This document shows, piece after piece, positions 56,275 through 64,000 of a stretch of DNA of 64,000 nt; position 1 is the stretch's first letter, and each line of letters opens with the position of its first letter. The notes under the pieces were generated by a model, which made no database searches, had not been told where the DNA came from, and saw only the letters and a program-made list of their open reading frames with translations. Source of the DNA: Enterocloster asparagiformis. Its GTDB lineage: Bacteria; Bacillota; Clostridia; Lachnospirales; Lachnospiraceae. The stretch lies in NCBI GenBank assembly GCA_018380885.1, contig JAGZSY010000026.1:67506-131505 (forward strand). Direction: 5' to 3'. The translations under genes were made by a program, and so were the position numbers.

Positions 56275-58383
56275 ATGTTTAAAAGTTACAGTATGGACCT
56301 GGCAGGACGTAAGCTGACCGTAGAAGTAGGCAGAGTGGCCGCCCAGGCGAACGGCGCCGTTTTCATGCATTATGGCGACACGGTGGTGCTGTCCACAGCA
56401 ACCGCATCCACCAAGCCCAGAGAGGGCATCGATTTCTTCCCTCTGAGCGTGGAGTTTGAGGAGAAGCTTTACGCTGTGGGCAAGATTCCCGGCGGCTTCA
56501 ACAAGAGAGAGGGCAAGGCTTCCGAGAACGCAGTGCTGACCGCCCGCGTGATCGACCGCCCCATGCGCCCCCTGTTCCCCAAGGATTACCGCAACGACGT
56601 GACCCTGGACAACATTGTGATGTCTGTGGATCCCGAATGCAGCCCTGAGCTGACCGCTATGCTGGGTTCCGCAATCGCCACGTCCATTTCCGATATTCCC
56701 TTTGCCGGCCCCTGCGCCACCACCCAGGTGGGCATGATCGACGGCGAGCTGATCATCAACCCCACCGCGGACCAGAAGCATGTGAGCGACATGGCTCTGA
56801 CCGTGGCTTCCACCCGCGACAAGGTGATTATGATCGAGGCCGGAGCCAACGAGGTTCCGGAGGACAAGATGATCGAGGCGATCTTCCGGGCCGACCAGGT
56901 CAACAAGGAGATCATCAATTTCATCGACACCATCGTGGCCGAGTGCGGTAAGGAAAAGCACACCTACGAGAGCTGCGCGATTCCGGAAGAGCTGTTCGCA
57001 GCCATCAAGGAGCTGGTTCCCCCCGCGGAGATGGAGGAAGCCGTATTTACCGACGACAAGCAGACCCGCGAGGGCAATATCCGCGTTATTACCGACCGTC
57101 TCGAGGAGGCGTTCGCCGAGAACGAGGAGTGGCTGGGCCTGATCGGCGAGGCTGTGTACCAGTACCAGAAAAAGACCGTGCGCAAGATGATCTTAAAGGA
57201 CCACAAGCGCCCGGACGGCCGCGCGATCACCGAGATTCGTCCCCTGGCCGCTGAGGTCGATCTGCTGCCCAGAGTACACGGCTCCGGCATGTTCACCCGC
57301 GGACAGACTCAGATTTTGAACGCCTGCACGCTGGCTCCCCTGTCCGAGGCCCAGCGCCTGGACGGCCTGGATGAGAACGAGACCAGCAAGCGCTATATGC
57401 ACCACTACAATTTCCCGTCCTTCTCCGTGGGTGAGACAAAGCCCAGCAGAGGACCGGGACGCCGTGAGATCGGCCATGGCGCTCTGGCGGAGCGCGCGCT
57501 GGTTCCGGTGCTTCCCTCCGAGGAAGAGTTCCCCTACGCCATCCGCACCGTGTCTGAGACCATGGAATCCAACGGTTCCACCTCCCAGGCCAGCATCTGC
57601 GCTTCCACTCTGTCCCTGATGGCCGCCGGCGTGCCGATCAAGGATATGGTGGCCGGAATCTCCTGCGGTCTGGTGACCGGAGAGACCGACGACGACTATC
57701 TGGTGCTCACCGACATCCAGGGCCTGGAAGATTTCTTCGGCGACATGGACTTTAAGGTGGCCGGTACCAAGAAGGGTATCACCGCCATTCAGATGGATAT
57801 CAAGATTCACGGACTGACCCGCCCGATCATTGAGGAGGCCATCGCCAGAACCAGAGAGGCGAGAATCCACATCCTGGACGACGTGATGCGCCCGGTGATC
57901 TCCGAGCCCAGAAAGCATTTGAGCCCCTACGCGCCCAAGATTCTGCAGATCAACATCGATCCCCAGAAGATCGGCGACGTGGTCGGCAAGCAGGGCAAGG
58001 TGATCAACAAGATCATCGAGGAGACCGGCGTGAAGATCGATATCAACGACGACGGCTCCGTGAACGTCTGCGGCACCGACGAGGCTATGATCAACCGTGC
58101 GATCCAGATTATCAAGAGCATTGTGACCGAGATTCAGCCCGGCATGGTATTTACCGGCAAGGTGGTTCGCCTGATGAACTTCGGCGCGTTTGTGGAGCTG
58201 GCTCCGGGCAAGGACGGCATGATCCACATCTCCAAGCTCTCCGAGAAGCGGGTGAACACCGTGGAGGACGTGGTAAACGTGGGCGACGAGGTTACGGTAA
58301 AGGTAATCGAGGTCGACAAGATGGGCAGAATCAACCTGAGCATGAAGCCCAGCGATCTGGCCCCCAAGAAAGAGTCCAAGTAA
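56275..58383 (+). CDS. pnp: Polyribonucleotide nucleotidyltransferase
   Basis: A 702-residue PNPase, full length. Two RNase PH domains (about 1-215 and 315-550) are separated by a helical linker; the second keeps the catalytic IQMDIKIHGLT segment. A KH domain (LQINIDPQKIGDVVGKQGKVINKIIEETG) and a C-terminal S1 domain (PGMVFTGKVVRLMNFGAFVEL) bind RNA. It degrades RNA 3' to 5' with phosphate and adds tails in the reverse reaction. AAAAGGAGATAACC precedes the ATG. A TATGAT-like -10 box lies near 56,233. Confidence 0.98.
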   Translation: MFKSYSMDLAGRKLTVEVGRVAAQANGAVFMHYGDTVVLSTATASTKPREGIDFFPLSVEFEEKLYAVGKIPGGFNKREGKASENAVLTARVIDRPMRPLFPKDYRNDVTLDNIVMSVDPECSPELTAMLGSAIATSISDIPFAGPCATTQVGMIDGELIINPTADQKHVSDMALTVASTRDKVIMIEAGANEVPEDKMIEAIFRADQVNKEIINFIDTIVAECGKEKHTYESCAIPEELFAAIKELVPPAEMEEAVFTDDKQTREGNIRVITDRLEEAFAENEEWLGLIGEAVYQYQKKTVRKMILKDHKRPDGRAITEIRPLAAEVDLLPRVHGSGMFTRGQTQILNACTLAPLSEAQRLDGLDENETSKRYMHHYNFPSFSVGETKPSRGPGRREIGHGALAERALVPVLPSEEEFPYAIRTVSETMESNGSTSQASICASTLSLMAAGVPIKDMVAGISCGLVTGETDDDYLVLTDIQGLEDFFGDMDFKVAGTKKGITAIQMDIKIHGLTRPIIEEAIARTREARIHILDDVMRPVISEPRKHLSPYAPKILQINIDPQKIGDVVGKQGKVINKIIEETGVKIDINDDGSVNVCGTDEAMINRAIQIIKSIVTEIQPGMVFTGKVVRLMNFGAFVELAPGKDGMIHISKLSEKRVNTVEDVVNVGDEVTVKVIEVDKMGRINLSMKPSDLAPKKESK

Positions 58384-58447
58384 AGGGAGACGCTGCTCAA
58401 GGGCAATATCCCCGGGCTGCGCAAGCGGCCGATTCCATGCAAATAAG

Positions 58448-58483
58448 AGACAATGCCGGTGAAAATCAGGCATTGTCTTTTTT
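58448..58483 (+). terminator. Terminator of pnp overlapping the gltX promoter
   Basis: Perfect 10-base arms AGACAATGCC (58448-58457) and GGCATTGTCT (58469-58478) run into TTTTTT. The -35 hexamer of gltX lies inside the right arm. Confidence 0.93.
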
Positions 58484-58501
58484 CATAGCGCGGTATATAA
58501 T
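58473..58501 (+). promoter_or_regulatory. Promoter of gltX
   Basis: TTGTCT (58473-58478) and TATAAT (58496-58501) spaced 17 bases. The -35 box is the end of the pnp terminator stem. Confidence 0.8.
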
Positions 58502-58540
58502 GTGTTAATGGAAACAGAAAAAACGATAGGAGATCGCAGT

Positions 58541-59989
58541 ATGAACAGAGTTAGGACAAGGTATGCACCGAGCCCCACGGGACGGATGCATGTGGGAAAT
58601 CTGAGAACAGCGCTGTACGCATATCTGATTGCAAAACATGAGAACGGAGATTTTCTGCTCCGCATTGAAGATACAGACCAGGAGCGCTACGTGGAGGGAG
58701 CGGTGGAGATCATCTACCGGACCCTTGAGGACACAGGCTTAATCCACGACGAGGGGCCGGACAAGGACGGCGGCTGCGGGCCTTACGTCCAGAGCGAGCG
58801 CCAGAAGGCGGGAATTTACCTGGAGTACGCCAAGAAGCTGGTGGACAAGGGCGAGGCGTACTATTGCTTCTGCACCCCGGAGCGCTTGGAGAGCCTGCGC
58901 CGCACTGTCAACGGCGAGGAGATCATGAGCTACGATAAGCACTGCCTGAACCTGACCAAGGAGGAGGTGGAGGCCAACTTAAAAGCCGGGATCCCCTACG
59001 TGATCCGCCAGAACAACCCCACCACCGGGACAACTACCTTTAACGATGAGATTTACGGGGATATCACCGTGGACAACTCCGAGCTGGACGACATGGTGCT
59101 GATCAAGTCCGACGGCTACCCCACCTACAACTTTGCCAACGTGGTGGACGACCATCTGATGAGCATCTCCCATGTGGTGCGGGGCAACGAGTACCTTTCC
59201 TCCTCGCCCAAGTACAACCGTCTCTATGAGGCCTTCGGCTGGGAGGTGCCCGTGTACGTGCACTGCCCGCTGATCACCGATGAGAACCACCACAAGCTGA
59301 GCAAGCGCAGCGGACATTCCTCCTTTGAAGATTTGCTGGAGCAGGGATTTCTGGCCGAGGCAGTGGTCAACTACGTGGCCCTTCTGGGCTGGTCCCCCGA
59401 GGACAACCGGGAGATATTCTCCCTGGAGGAGATGGTAAAGGAGTTCGACTACCGCCGTATGAGCAAATCCCCGGCAGTTTTCGACATGACAAAGCTGCGC
59501 TGGATGAACAGCGAGTACATGAAAGCCATGGATTCACAGCGGTTTTATGAGATGGCCCTGCCATATATTAAAGAAGTGATCCATAAGGATATGGATCTGG
59601 AGAAGATCGCCGCCATGGTGAAAACGCGCATCGAGGTGTTCCCGGACATCGCCGGGCACATTGACTTCTTTGAGGCCCTGCCGGATTACGACATTGCCAT
59701 GTACACCCATAAGAAGATGAAAACCAACGGCGAAACCTCCCTCAAGGTGCTGACCGACGTGCTGCCCGTTCTGGAAGCCCAGGAGGACTTCAGCAACGAC
59801 GGTCTCTACGGGGCTATCTCCAAGTATGTGGAGGAGACCGGCGTAAAGACCGGCTTTGTGATGTGGCCGATCCGCACCGCTGTGTCTGGCAAGCAGATGA
59901 CTCCCGCGGGCGCCACGGAGATCATGGAGGTGCTGGGCAAGGAGGAATCCCTGGCCAGAATCCGCAAGGGCATCGAGAAATTATCATAA
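58541..59989 (+). CDS. gltX: Glutamyl-tRNA synthetase
   Basis: A 482-residue class I synthetase. The HIGH motif appears as HVGN in [20 protein letters not shown] and the KMSKS loop as KLSKRSG in [12 protein letters not shown]. The anticodon-binding C-terminal half is complete. No CxC zinc-binding motif is obvious. It charges tRNA-Glu, and possibly tRNA-Gln in organisms that use the transamidation route. The ATG at 58,541 follows ATAGGAGATCGCAGT; an upstream ATG at 58,508 is less likely because it lies before the ribosome site. No T-box leader is present. Confidence 0.97.
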   Translation: MNRVRTRYAPSPTGRMHVGNLRTALYAYLIAKHENGDFLLRIEDTDQERYVEGAVEIIYRTLEDTGLIHDEGPDKDGGCGPYVQSERQKAGIYLEYAKKLVDKGEAYYCFCTPERLESLRRTVNGEEIMSYDKHCLNLTKEEVEANLKAGIPYVIRQNNPTTGTTTFNDEIYGDITVDNSELDDMVLIKSDGYPTYNFANVVDDHLMSISHVVRGNEYLSSSPKYNRLYEAFGWEVPVYVHCPLITDENHHKLSKRSGHSSFEDLLEQGFLAEAVVNYVALLGWSPEDNREIFSLEEMVKEFDYRRMSKSPAVFDMTKLRWMNSEYMKAMDSQRFYEMALPYIKEVIHKDMDLEKIAAMVKTRIEVFPDIAGHIDFFEALPDYDIAMYTHKKMKTNGETSLKVLTDVLPVLEAQEDFSNDGLYGAISKYVEETGVKTGFVMWPIRTAVSGKQMTPAGATEIMEVLGKEESLARIRKGIEKLS

Positions 59990-60001
59990 GGCGGGATCAG
60001 A

Positions 60002-61831
60002 ATGGCGTTTAACGAAGCGCAGTTAAAAGCGATCCGGCATGGGGACGGCCCTGCCCTGATATTGGCGGGCCCCGGTTCCGGAAAGACCACGGTGATCACC
60101 AACCGGATACGTTTTCTGACCGAGGAGGAGGGCGTGAATCCCTCCTCCATTCTGGTGATCACCTTTACCCGGGCTGCGGCCAGGGAGATGCAGAAACGCT
60201 ATGAGCAGATGACGCAGACAGGATGTGCAAAGCCCTCCTTCGGGACCTTCCATTCTGTCTTTTTTATGATACTCAAATTGGCTTACCGCTACGACTCGGG
60301 CAGCATCGTGCGGGAGGAGCAGCGGGTGGAATTTGTGCGGGAGCTGTTAAAGCGGTATGAGATTGAGACCGAGGATGAGAGCGAGTTCATCTCCGGCGTG
60401 CTCAGCGAGATCAGCCTGATCAAGGGGGAGATGATTGGTGTGGAGCACTATTACGCCAAGAGCTGCTCCGAGGAGGTATTCCGGCGGCTGTACAAGGGCT
60501 ACGAGTCGGCCCTGCGGGGGGCCGGGCTCCTGGATTTTGACGACATGCTGGTGATGTGCCGGGAGCTGTTTGAGCAGCGGGCCGACATTTTGCAGGCATG
60601 GCAGCGCAAATACCGGTACATACTAATCGATGAGTTCCAGGATATCAACCGCATCCAATATGAGGTGATCCGCATGATGGCTCTGCCGGAGAACAACCTG
60701 TTCATCGTGGGCGACGACGACCAGTCCATCTACCGGTTCCGCGGGGCCAGGCCGGAGATCATGCTGGGGTTTGAGAAGGACTACCCGGGGGCGGTGAAAA
60801 TCCATCTGGACATCAATTACCGCTCTACCGCACAGATCATCCGGGCTGCGGGACAGCTGATCGCCCACAACAGCACGCGGTTTGACAAGGAGATTCGGGA
60901 TGCCAGAGGGCCGGGCCGCTCCGTGGTGGCGAGAGAGTTTGAAAATCCCGGGGCCGAGGCTAGGGCCATCGCCACCCAGCTGCGGGATTACAAGCGATTA
61001 GGCGTGCCCTACGAGGATATCGCGGTGCTGTACAGGACCAATATCGGTCCCCGCCGCCTGGTGGAGGTCCTGATGGAGTACAACATCCCCTTTCACATGC
61101 GGGATACCCTGCCCAATCTCTACGATCACTGGATTGCCAGGGACATACTGGCCTATCTGCGAGCTGCGGCCGGGGATATGAGCCGGGCCAACCTGCTTAG
61201 GATCGTCAACCGGCCCATCCGCTACATCAGCCGGGATGCCCTGGAGGGGAATGTGATCCGCCTGGAGGCGGTGAAATCCTTTTATCAGGACCGGGAGTGG
61301 ATGGTGGAGCGGGTGGAACAGCTGGAGTACGATCTGAGGAATATCCGCGGCCTGGCCCCGGGCAAGGCGGTGAACTACATCCGCAAGGCGGTGGGGTACG
61401 ACGACTATATCCGGGAGTACGCCGGCGAGCGCCAGTTGGACCCGGAGGAGCTGAGGGAGGTTTTGGACCAGCTCCAGGAGAGCGCGATGCCCCATCCCAC
61501 CCTGGAGGCGTGGGAGGCGTACATGGAGCGCTACAGGCGGCAGCTGGAGGAGCAGGCGGCTTCCAGGCAGGTTCTGCGGGAGGGAGTGCATTTGATGACC
61601 ATGCACAGCTCCAAGGGCCTGGAATTTCGCGTGGTGTTTATCCTGGACGCCAACGAGGGCGTGACGCCCCACCACAAAGCCGCGCTGAGCGCGGATCTGG
61701 AGGAGGAACGGCGGATGTTCTATGTGGCCATGACAAGGGCTAAGGACCGGCTGCATATCTATTACGTGAAGGAGCGGTACCACAAGAAACAGGAGGTATC
61801 GCGTTTTGTGGAGGAGGCGCAGATCATTTGA
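60002..61831 (+). CDS. UvrD/PcrA-like superfamily 1 helicase
   Basis: A 609-residue DNA helicase with all SF1A motifs: NEAQLKAI (Q motif), GPGSGKTTVITNRI (I), ITFTRAAAREM (Ia), LIDEFQDINRIQYEVI (II), VGDDDQSIYRFRGA (III), INYRST (IV), MTMHSSKGLEF (V) and VAMTRAKDRLHIYYV (VI). It is about 130 residues shorter than PcrA because the C-terminal region beyond motif VI is missing. It translocates 3' to 5' and may act in repair. It starts 12 bases after gltX and overlaps cobO by 4 bases. Confidence 0.93.
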   Translation: MAFNEAQLKAIRHGDGPALILAGPGSGKTTVITNRIRFLTEEEGVNPSSILVITFTRAAAREMQKRYEQMTQTGCAKPSFGTFHSVFFMILKLAYRYDSGSIVREEQRVEFVRELLKRYEIETEDESEFISGVLSEISLIKGEMIGVEHYYAKSCSEEVFRRLYKGYESALRGAGLLDFDDMLVMCRELFEQRADILQAWQRKYRYILIDEFQDINRIQYEVIRMMALPENNLFIVGDDDQSIYRFRGARPEIMLGFEKDYPGAVKIHLDINYRSTAQIIRAAGQLIAHNSTRFDKEIRDARGPGRSVVAREFENPGAEARAIATQLRDYKRLGVPYEDIAVLYRTNIGPRRLVEVLMEYNIPFHMRDTLPNLYDHWIARDILAYLRAAAGDMSRANLLRIVNRPIRYISRDALEGNVIRLEAVKSFYQDREWMVERVEQLEYDLRNIRGLAPGKAVNYIRKAVGYDDYIREYAGERQLDPEELREVLDQLQESAMPHPTLEAWEAYMERYRRQLEEQAASRQVLREGVHLMTMHSSKGLEFRVVFILDANEGVTPHHKAALSADLEEERRMFYVAMTRAKDRLHIYYVKERYHKKQEVSRFVEEAQII

Positions 61832-62397
61832 ACAGTTTGGTGCATATCTACTGCGGGGACGGGAAGGGCAAGACCACCGCGGCCATGGGACTGGCCGTCA
61901 GGGCCGCCGGCAGCGGCGCGGCGGTGGTGATCGCCCGTTTCCTGAAAAACGACGACTCCGGCGAGGTGGGGGTCTTAAAAACCATACCCGGCATCCATCT
62001 CCTTGCCTGCGAGCGCCGCTTCGGCTTTACCTGGACCATGAGCCCGGAAGAGAAGAAGGAAGCGGGGGAGTATTATACAGGGCTCTTTAAACGCGCCTGG
62101 GAACTGGCCTGCGGCCTGGTCCGGAGGCAGGGAGAGGAGCAGCGGGAAAACGGTGCGTCCGGCGTCCGGGCGCTGCTGGTGCTGGACGAGATCATGGCGG
62201 CGGTGAACGGCGGTTTTGTGGCCGAGCAGCTTGTGACCGACGCACTGGATCACCGGCCGGAGGGGCTGGAGGTGGCGCTGACCGGCAGGAGTCCCTCGGA
62301 GGGGCTTATTTTCCGGGCCGATTATGTGACGGAGATGCGGGCGGTGAAGCACCCCTATGAAAAAGGCGTGGGCGCCAGAAAAGGCGTTGAATATTAA
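61828..62397 (+). CDS. cobO: Cob(I)yrinic acid a,c-diamide adenosyltransferase (CobO/BtuR-type)
   Basis: A 189-residue ATP:corrinoid adenosyltransferase. The P-loop is near the N terminus (YCGDGKGKTTAAMGLAVRA), followed by VVIARFLKN and the conserved LLVLDEIMAAVNGG and ALTGRSPSEGLIFRADYVTEM block. It adds the 5'-deoxyadenosyl group to cobalamin. It begins with TTG overlapping the helicase stop (TTGA), so translation is coupled. It is away from the riboswitch-controlled corrinoid importer, showing the organism uses adenosylated cobamides made from scavenged or synthesised corrinoid. Confidence 0.93.
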   Translation: MNSLVHIYCGDGKGKTTAAMGLAVRAAGSGAAVVIARFLKNDDSGEVGVLKTIPGIHLLACERRFGFTWTMSPEEKKEAGEYYTGLFKRAWELACGLVRRQGEEQRENGASGVRALLVLDEIMAAVNGGFVAEQLVTDALDHRPEGLEVALTGRSPSEGLIFRADYVTEMRAVKHPYEKGVGARKGVEY

Positions 62398-62476
62398 CTT
62401 GCTTTTTTGCCCATAGTTTGATAGAGTGTAAAAAGAAGCACAGGTAAACCATTACAATTAAGAGAGGTATTGAAAC

Positions 62477-62812
62477 ATGGCAGATGAGAAGAATCTGAAT
62501 GAAGAGGAAGAGCAGGAGATGACCGTCACCCTCACCCTGGACGACGATACGGAGGTAGAGTGCGTAGTCCTGACCATCTTTAACGCTGGCGGGCGCGAGT
62601 ATATCGCACTGCTTCCCATGGAAGGCGCAGATTCGGAGGAAGGGGAGGTTTATCTCTATCGCTACAGCGAGAGCGAGGACGGAACGCCCGCCCTGGACAA
62701 CATCGAGGATGACGACGAGTATGAGATCGTGGCAGAGGCGTTTGACGAGCTGCTGGACGAGCAGGAGTACGACGAGCTGGTAGGCGAGGATGAGCTGGAG
62801 GAAGATCAGTAA
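62477..62812 (+). CDS. DUF1292 family protein
   Basis: A 111-residue, strongly acidic protein of the DUF1292 (YrzB-like) family: MTVTLTLDDDTEVECVVLTIFNAGGREYIALLPMEG, then VYLYRY, then DDDEYEIVAEAFDELLDE. The function is unknown; it is widespread in Firmicutes, usually as a small cytoplasmic protein. AGAGAGG precedes the ATG. Upstream, TTGCCC and TAAAAA with 16-base spacing (about 62,408-62,435) may be its promoter. It is followed by a strong terminator. Confidence 0.92.
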   Translation: MADEKNLNEEEEQEMTVTLTLDDDTEVECVVLTIFNAGGREYIALLPMEGADSEEGEVYLYRYSESEDGTPALDNIEDDDEYEIVAEAFDELLDEQEYDELVGEDELEEDQ

Positions 62813-62846
62813 CCCATTGTCTGACAAATGAATATGTAAAATATAG

Positions 62847-62884
62847 ATCCCCCCGCGGCGGTAGTATGGCTGCGGGGGGATTTG
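62847..62884 (+). terminator. Terminator of the DUF1292 gene
   Basis: Perfect 10-base arms ATCCCCCCGC (62847-62856) and GCGGGGGGAT (62872-62881), followed by TTT. Confidence 0.85.
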
Positions 62885-62965
62885 AGGTTTTGCGGCGCGG
62901 CCGTCCGCGCGTTCCCGTTTTCTCTCACCAAACCCATCGGTTTACTTGACATAAAGCCCCCCTAT

Positions 62966-63010
62966 ATTTTGCTCCGGCTGCTGAGATGTTAGGATAGTTC
63001 TCAGCAAAAT
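62966..63010. repeat. Nested inverted repeat upstream of the lone recombinase
   Basis: Inner arms GCTGAGA (62980-62986) and TCTCAGC (62999-63005) lie within outer ATTTTGCT (62966-62973) and AGCAAAAT (63003-63010). The structure ends about 40 bases before the recombinase start, where its own site or operator could lie. A simple terminator is possible but no clear T tract follows. Confidence 0.55.
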
Positions 63011-63049
63011 AAGTACAATAACATCAGAGCGAATCAGGAGGAGCATAAA

Positions 63050-63907
63050 ATGAACGAAATAACAGGATATGATGGAATCACCCCCCAGGCGCTGCGTCGG
63101 TATGAGCGGTTCCTTTACGAGCAGGAGCGCAGCAGGACCACCATCGAGGCGTATTTGCGCGGGCTCAGGGCCTTCGCGGAGTTTTTGAACGGGGAAACGT
63201 TTACCAAGGAGGCTGCCATCCGCTGGAAGGAGGCGCTGACCGGGCGCTATGCGCCCAACACGGTCAACGCCATGCTGGCCGCGGTCAACGGTTTTGCAGA
63301 GTACGCGGGCTGTCCCCAATTCAAGGTAAAGCCGTTAAAAATCCAGCGGGAGCTGTTCGTACGACCGGAACGGGAACTGACCAGGTCCGAATACGCGCGG
63401 TTGGTGAGCGCCGCGGACCGCAGCGGAAACCGCCGCCTGTCCCTGGTGATTCAAACCATCTGCGCCACGGGAATCCGGGTTTCGGAGCTGCGCTTCATCA
63501 CCGTGGAGGCTGTGGGGAAAGGGTATGCCCGGGTGGACTGCAAGGGAAAGCTGCGCACCGTATTCCTGCCGGAAAAGCTGCGCCGTCTGATCGGAAATTA
63601 TCTGAAGAAACAAAAAAAGACCGCCGGAGCGGTGTTTACCACCCGCAGCGGACGCCCTCTGGACAGGAGCAATATCTGGCGGGATATGAAGGCGCTGTGC
63701 GAGAGCGCCGGAGTGGAGCCTGGCAAGGTGTTTCCCCATAATCTGCGCCATCTCTTTGCCCGCACCTATTACATGCTGGAGAAGGATCTGTCCCGATTGG
63801 CCGATCTCCTGGGCCACACCAATGTCTCCACCACCAGGATTTACACGGCGGAGAGCGGGAAGGTTCACGCCCGCCAGATGGAACGGATGGGGCTCGTGAT
63901 CACATAA
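63050..63907 (+). CDS. Stand-alone tyrosine recombinase (XerC/D-like)
   Basis: A 285-residue tyrosine recombinase with an N-terminal SAM-like domain (YERFLYEQERSRTTIEAYLRGLRAF) and a complete catalytic domain: CATGIRVSELRFI (arginine), CKGKLRTVFLP (lysine), FPHNLRHLFART (HxxR), LLGHTNVSTTRIYT (histidine and tyrosine). Lone recombinases like this in Lachnospiraceae sometimes act as invertases for phase variation. AGGAGGAGC precedes the ATG. No other mobility genes lie nearby, so it is not obviously part of an element; its target may be the inverted repeat just upstream or be off the window. Confidence 0.9.
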   Translation: MNEITGYDGITPQALRRYERFLYEQERSRTTIEAYLRGLRAFAEFLNGETFTKEAAIRWKEALTGRYAPNTVNAMLAAVNGFAEYAGCPQFKVKPLKIQRELFVRPERELTRSEYARLVSAADRSGNRRLSLVIQTICATGIRVSELRFITVEAVGKGYARVDCKGKLRTVFLPEKLRRLIGNYLKKQKKTAGAVFTTRSGRPLDRSNIWRDMKALCESAGVEPGKVFPHNLRHLFARTYYMLEKDLSRLADLLGHTNVSTTRIYTAESGKVHARQMERMGLVIT

Positions 63908-64000
63908 TTTCCCTTTTGTTGTAAAGCTGGCGGCCATTTTACCGCGCAATCCCCCGGACAATCCACAAACGCCAAAATTTGGGCCGGTTTTCTTCCGACA

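Noticed and set aside
57193..58473. A 426-codon open frame on the minus strand opposite pnp
   Set aside because: It is entirely opposite a full-length PNPase, has no ribosome site and is rich in leucine, histidine and glycine as expected for the reverse frame of a GC-rich gene.
58384..58540. T-box leader upstream of gltX
   Set aside because: No T-box sequence or specifier stem is present; the interval is just a terminator and a promoter.

Overview
ORGANISM. The window looks like a GC-rich (by eye high-fifties percent) Firmicutes chromosome, most likely a gut Lachnospiraceae/Clostridia. Reasons: strong AGGAGG ribosome sites throughout, rpsO-pnp-gltX core genes, a beta-glucuronidase operon, a cobalamin riboswitch, dCACHE-type hybrid kinases and a clostridial-type conjugative element. 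Species cannot be fixed from sequence alone. LAYOUT 1 (1 to about 19,390): the right-hand part of an integrated mobile element. It holds small accessory genes, a ribbon-helix-helix mobilisation protein, a MobP/MobL-type relaxase with Sel1 repeats, a CHC2/toprim-like protein, a VirD4/TraG coupling ATPase, a ribosomal-protection tetracycline resistance gene behind a leader-peptide attenuator, a sigma-like regulator, a MazF-type toxin next to a catalytically dead resolvase-like protein, and three tandem tyrosine recombinases plus a coiled-coil TnpC-like protein (Tn554/recombinase-in-trio type). Its right end lies inside a flavodoxin/aldo-keto reductase gene whose 5' part is missing. The left end and any mating-channel genes are outside the window. 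LAYOUT 2 (20,500-31,000): a five-gene signalling operon with two hybrid histidine kinases, a sensor-only protein, a diguanylate cyclase and an EAL phosphodiesterase, all membrane anchored. LAYOUT 3 (31,100-37,600): hemolysin III-like membrane protein, MerR regulator with a textbook 19-bp-spaced operator, RibD-like reductase, flavin reductase, a truncated response regulator, and a BlaI/BlaR1-type repressor-protease pair with its operator. LAYOUT 4 (37,570-43,940): cobalamin riboswitch, CbiK-type chelatase lipoprotein, a second lipoprotein, and a B12/iron-type ABC importer (binding protein, permease, ATPase). LAYOUT 5 (43,946-51,240): divergent MerR regulator/MATE efflux pump, then AraC regulator divergent from beta-glucuronidase and a GPH-family symporter. 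LAYOUT 6 (51,400-55,450): orphan sugar-type solute-binding lipoprotein with a hybrid histidine kinase. LAYOUT 7 (55,700-64,000): housekeeping rpsO, pnp, gltX, a UvrD-like helicase, cobO, a DUF1292 protein and a lone tyrosine recombinase. HOW THEY WORK TOGETHER. The mobile element brings tetracycline resistance and its own transfer-processing and integration enzymes. The chromosomal part is rich in extracellular sensing (three hybrid kinases, c-di-GMP turnover, a metalloprotease sensor) and in uptake of gut nutrients (corrinoids, glucuronides). No single wholly unknown system is obvious. The best candidates for new biology are the MazF plus dead-resolvase pair, the riboswitch-controlled extracytoplasmic chelatase/importer, the sensor-only c-di-GMP operon member, and the layered RNA attenuators in the mobile element.
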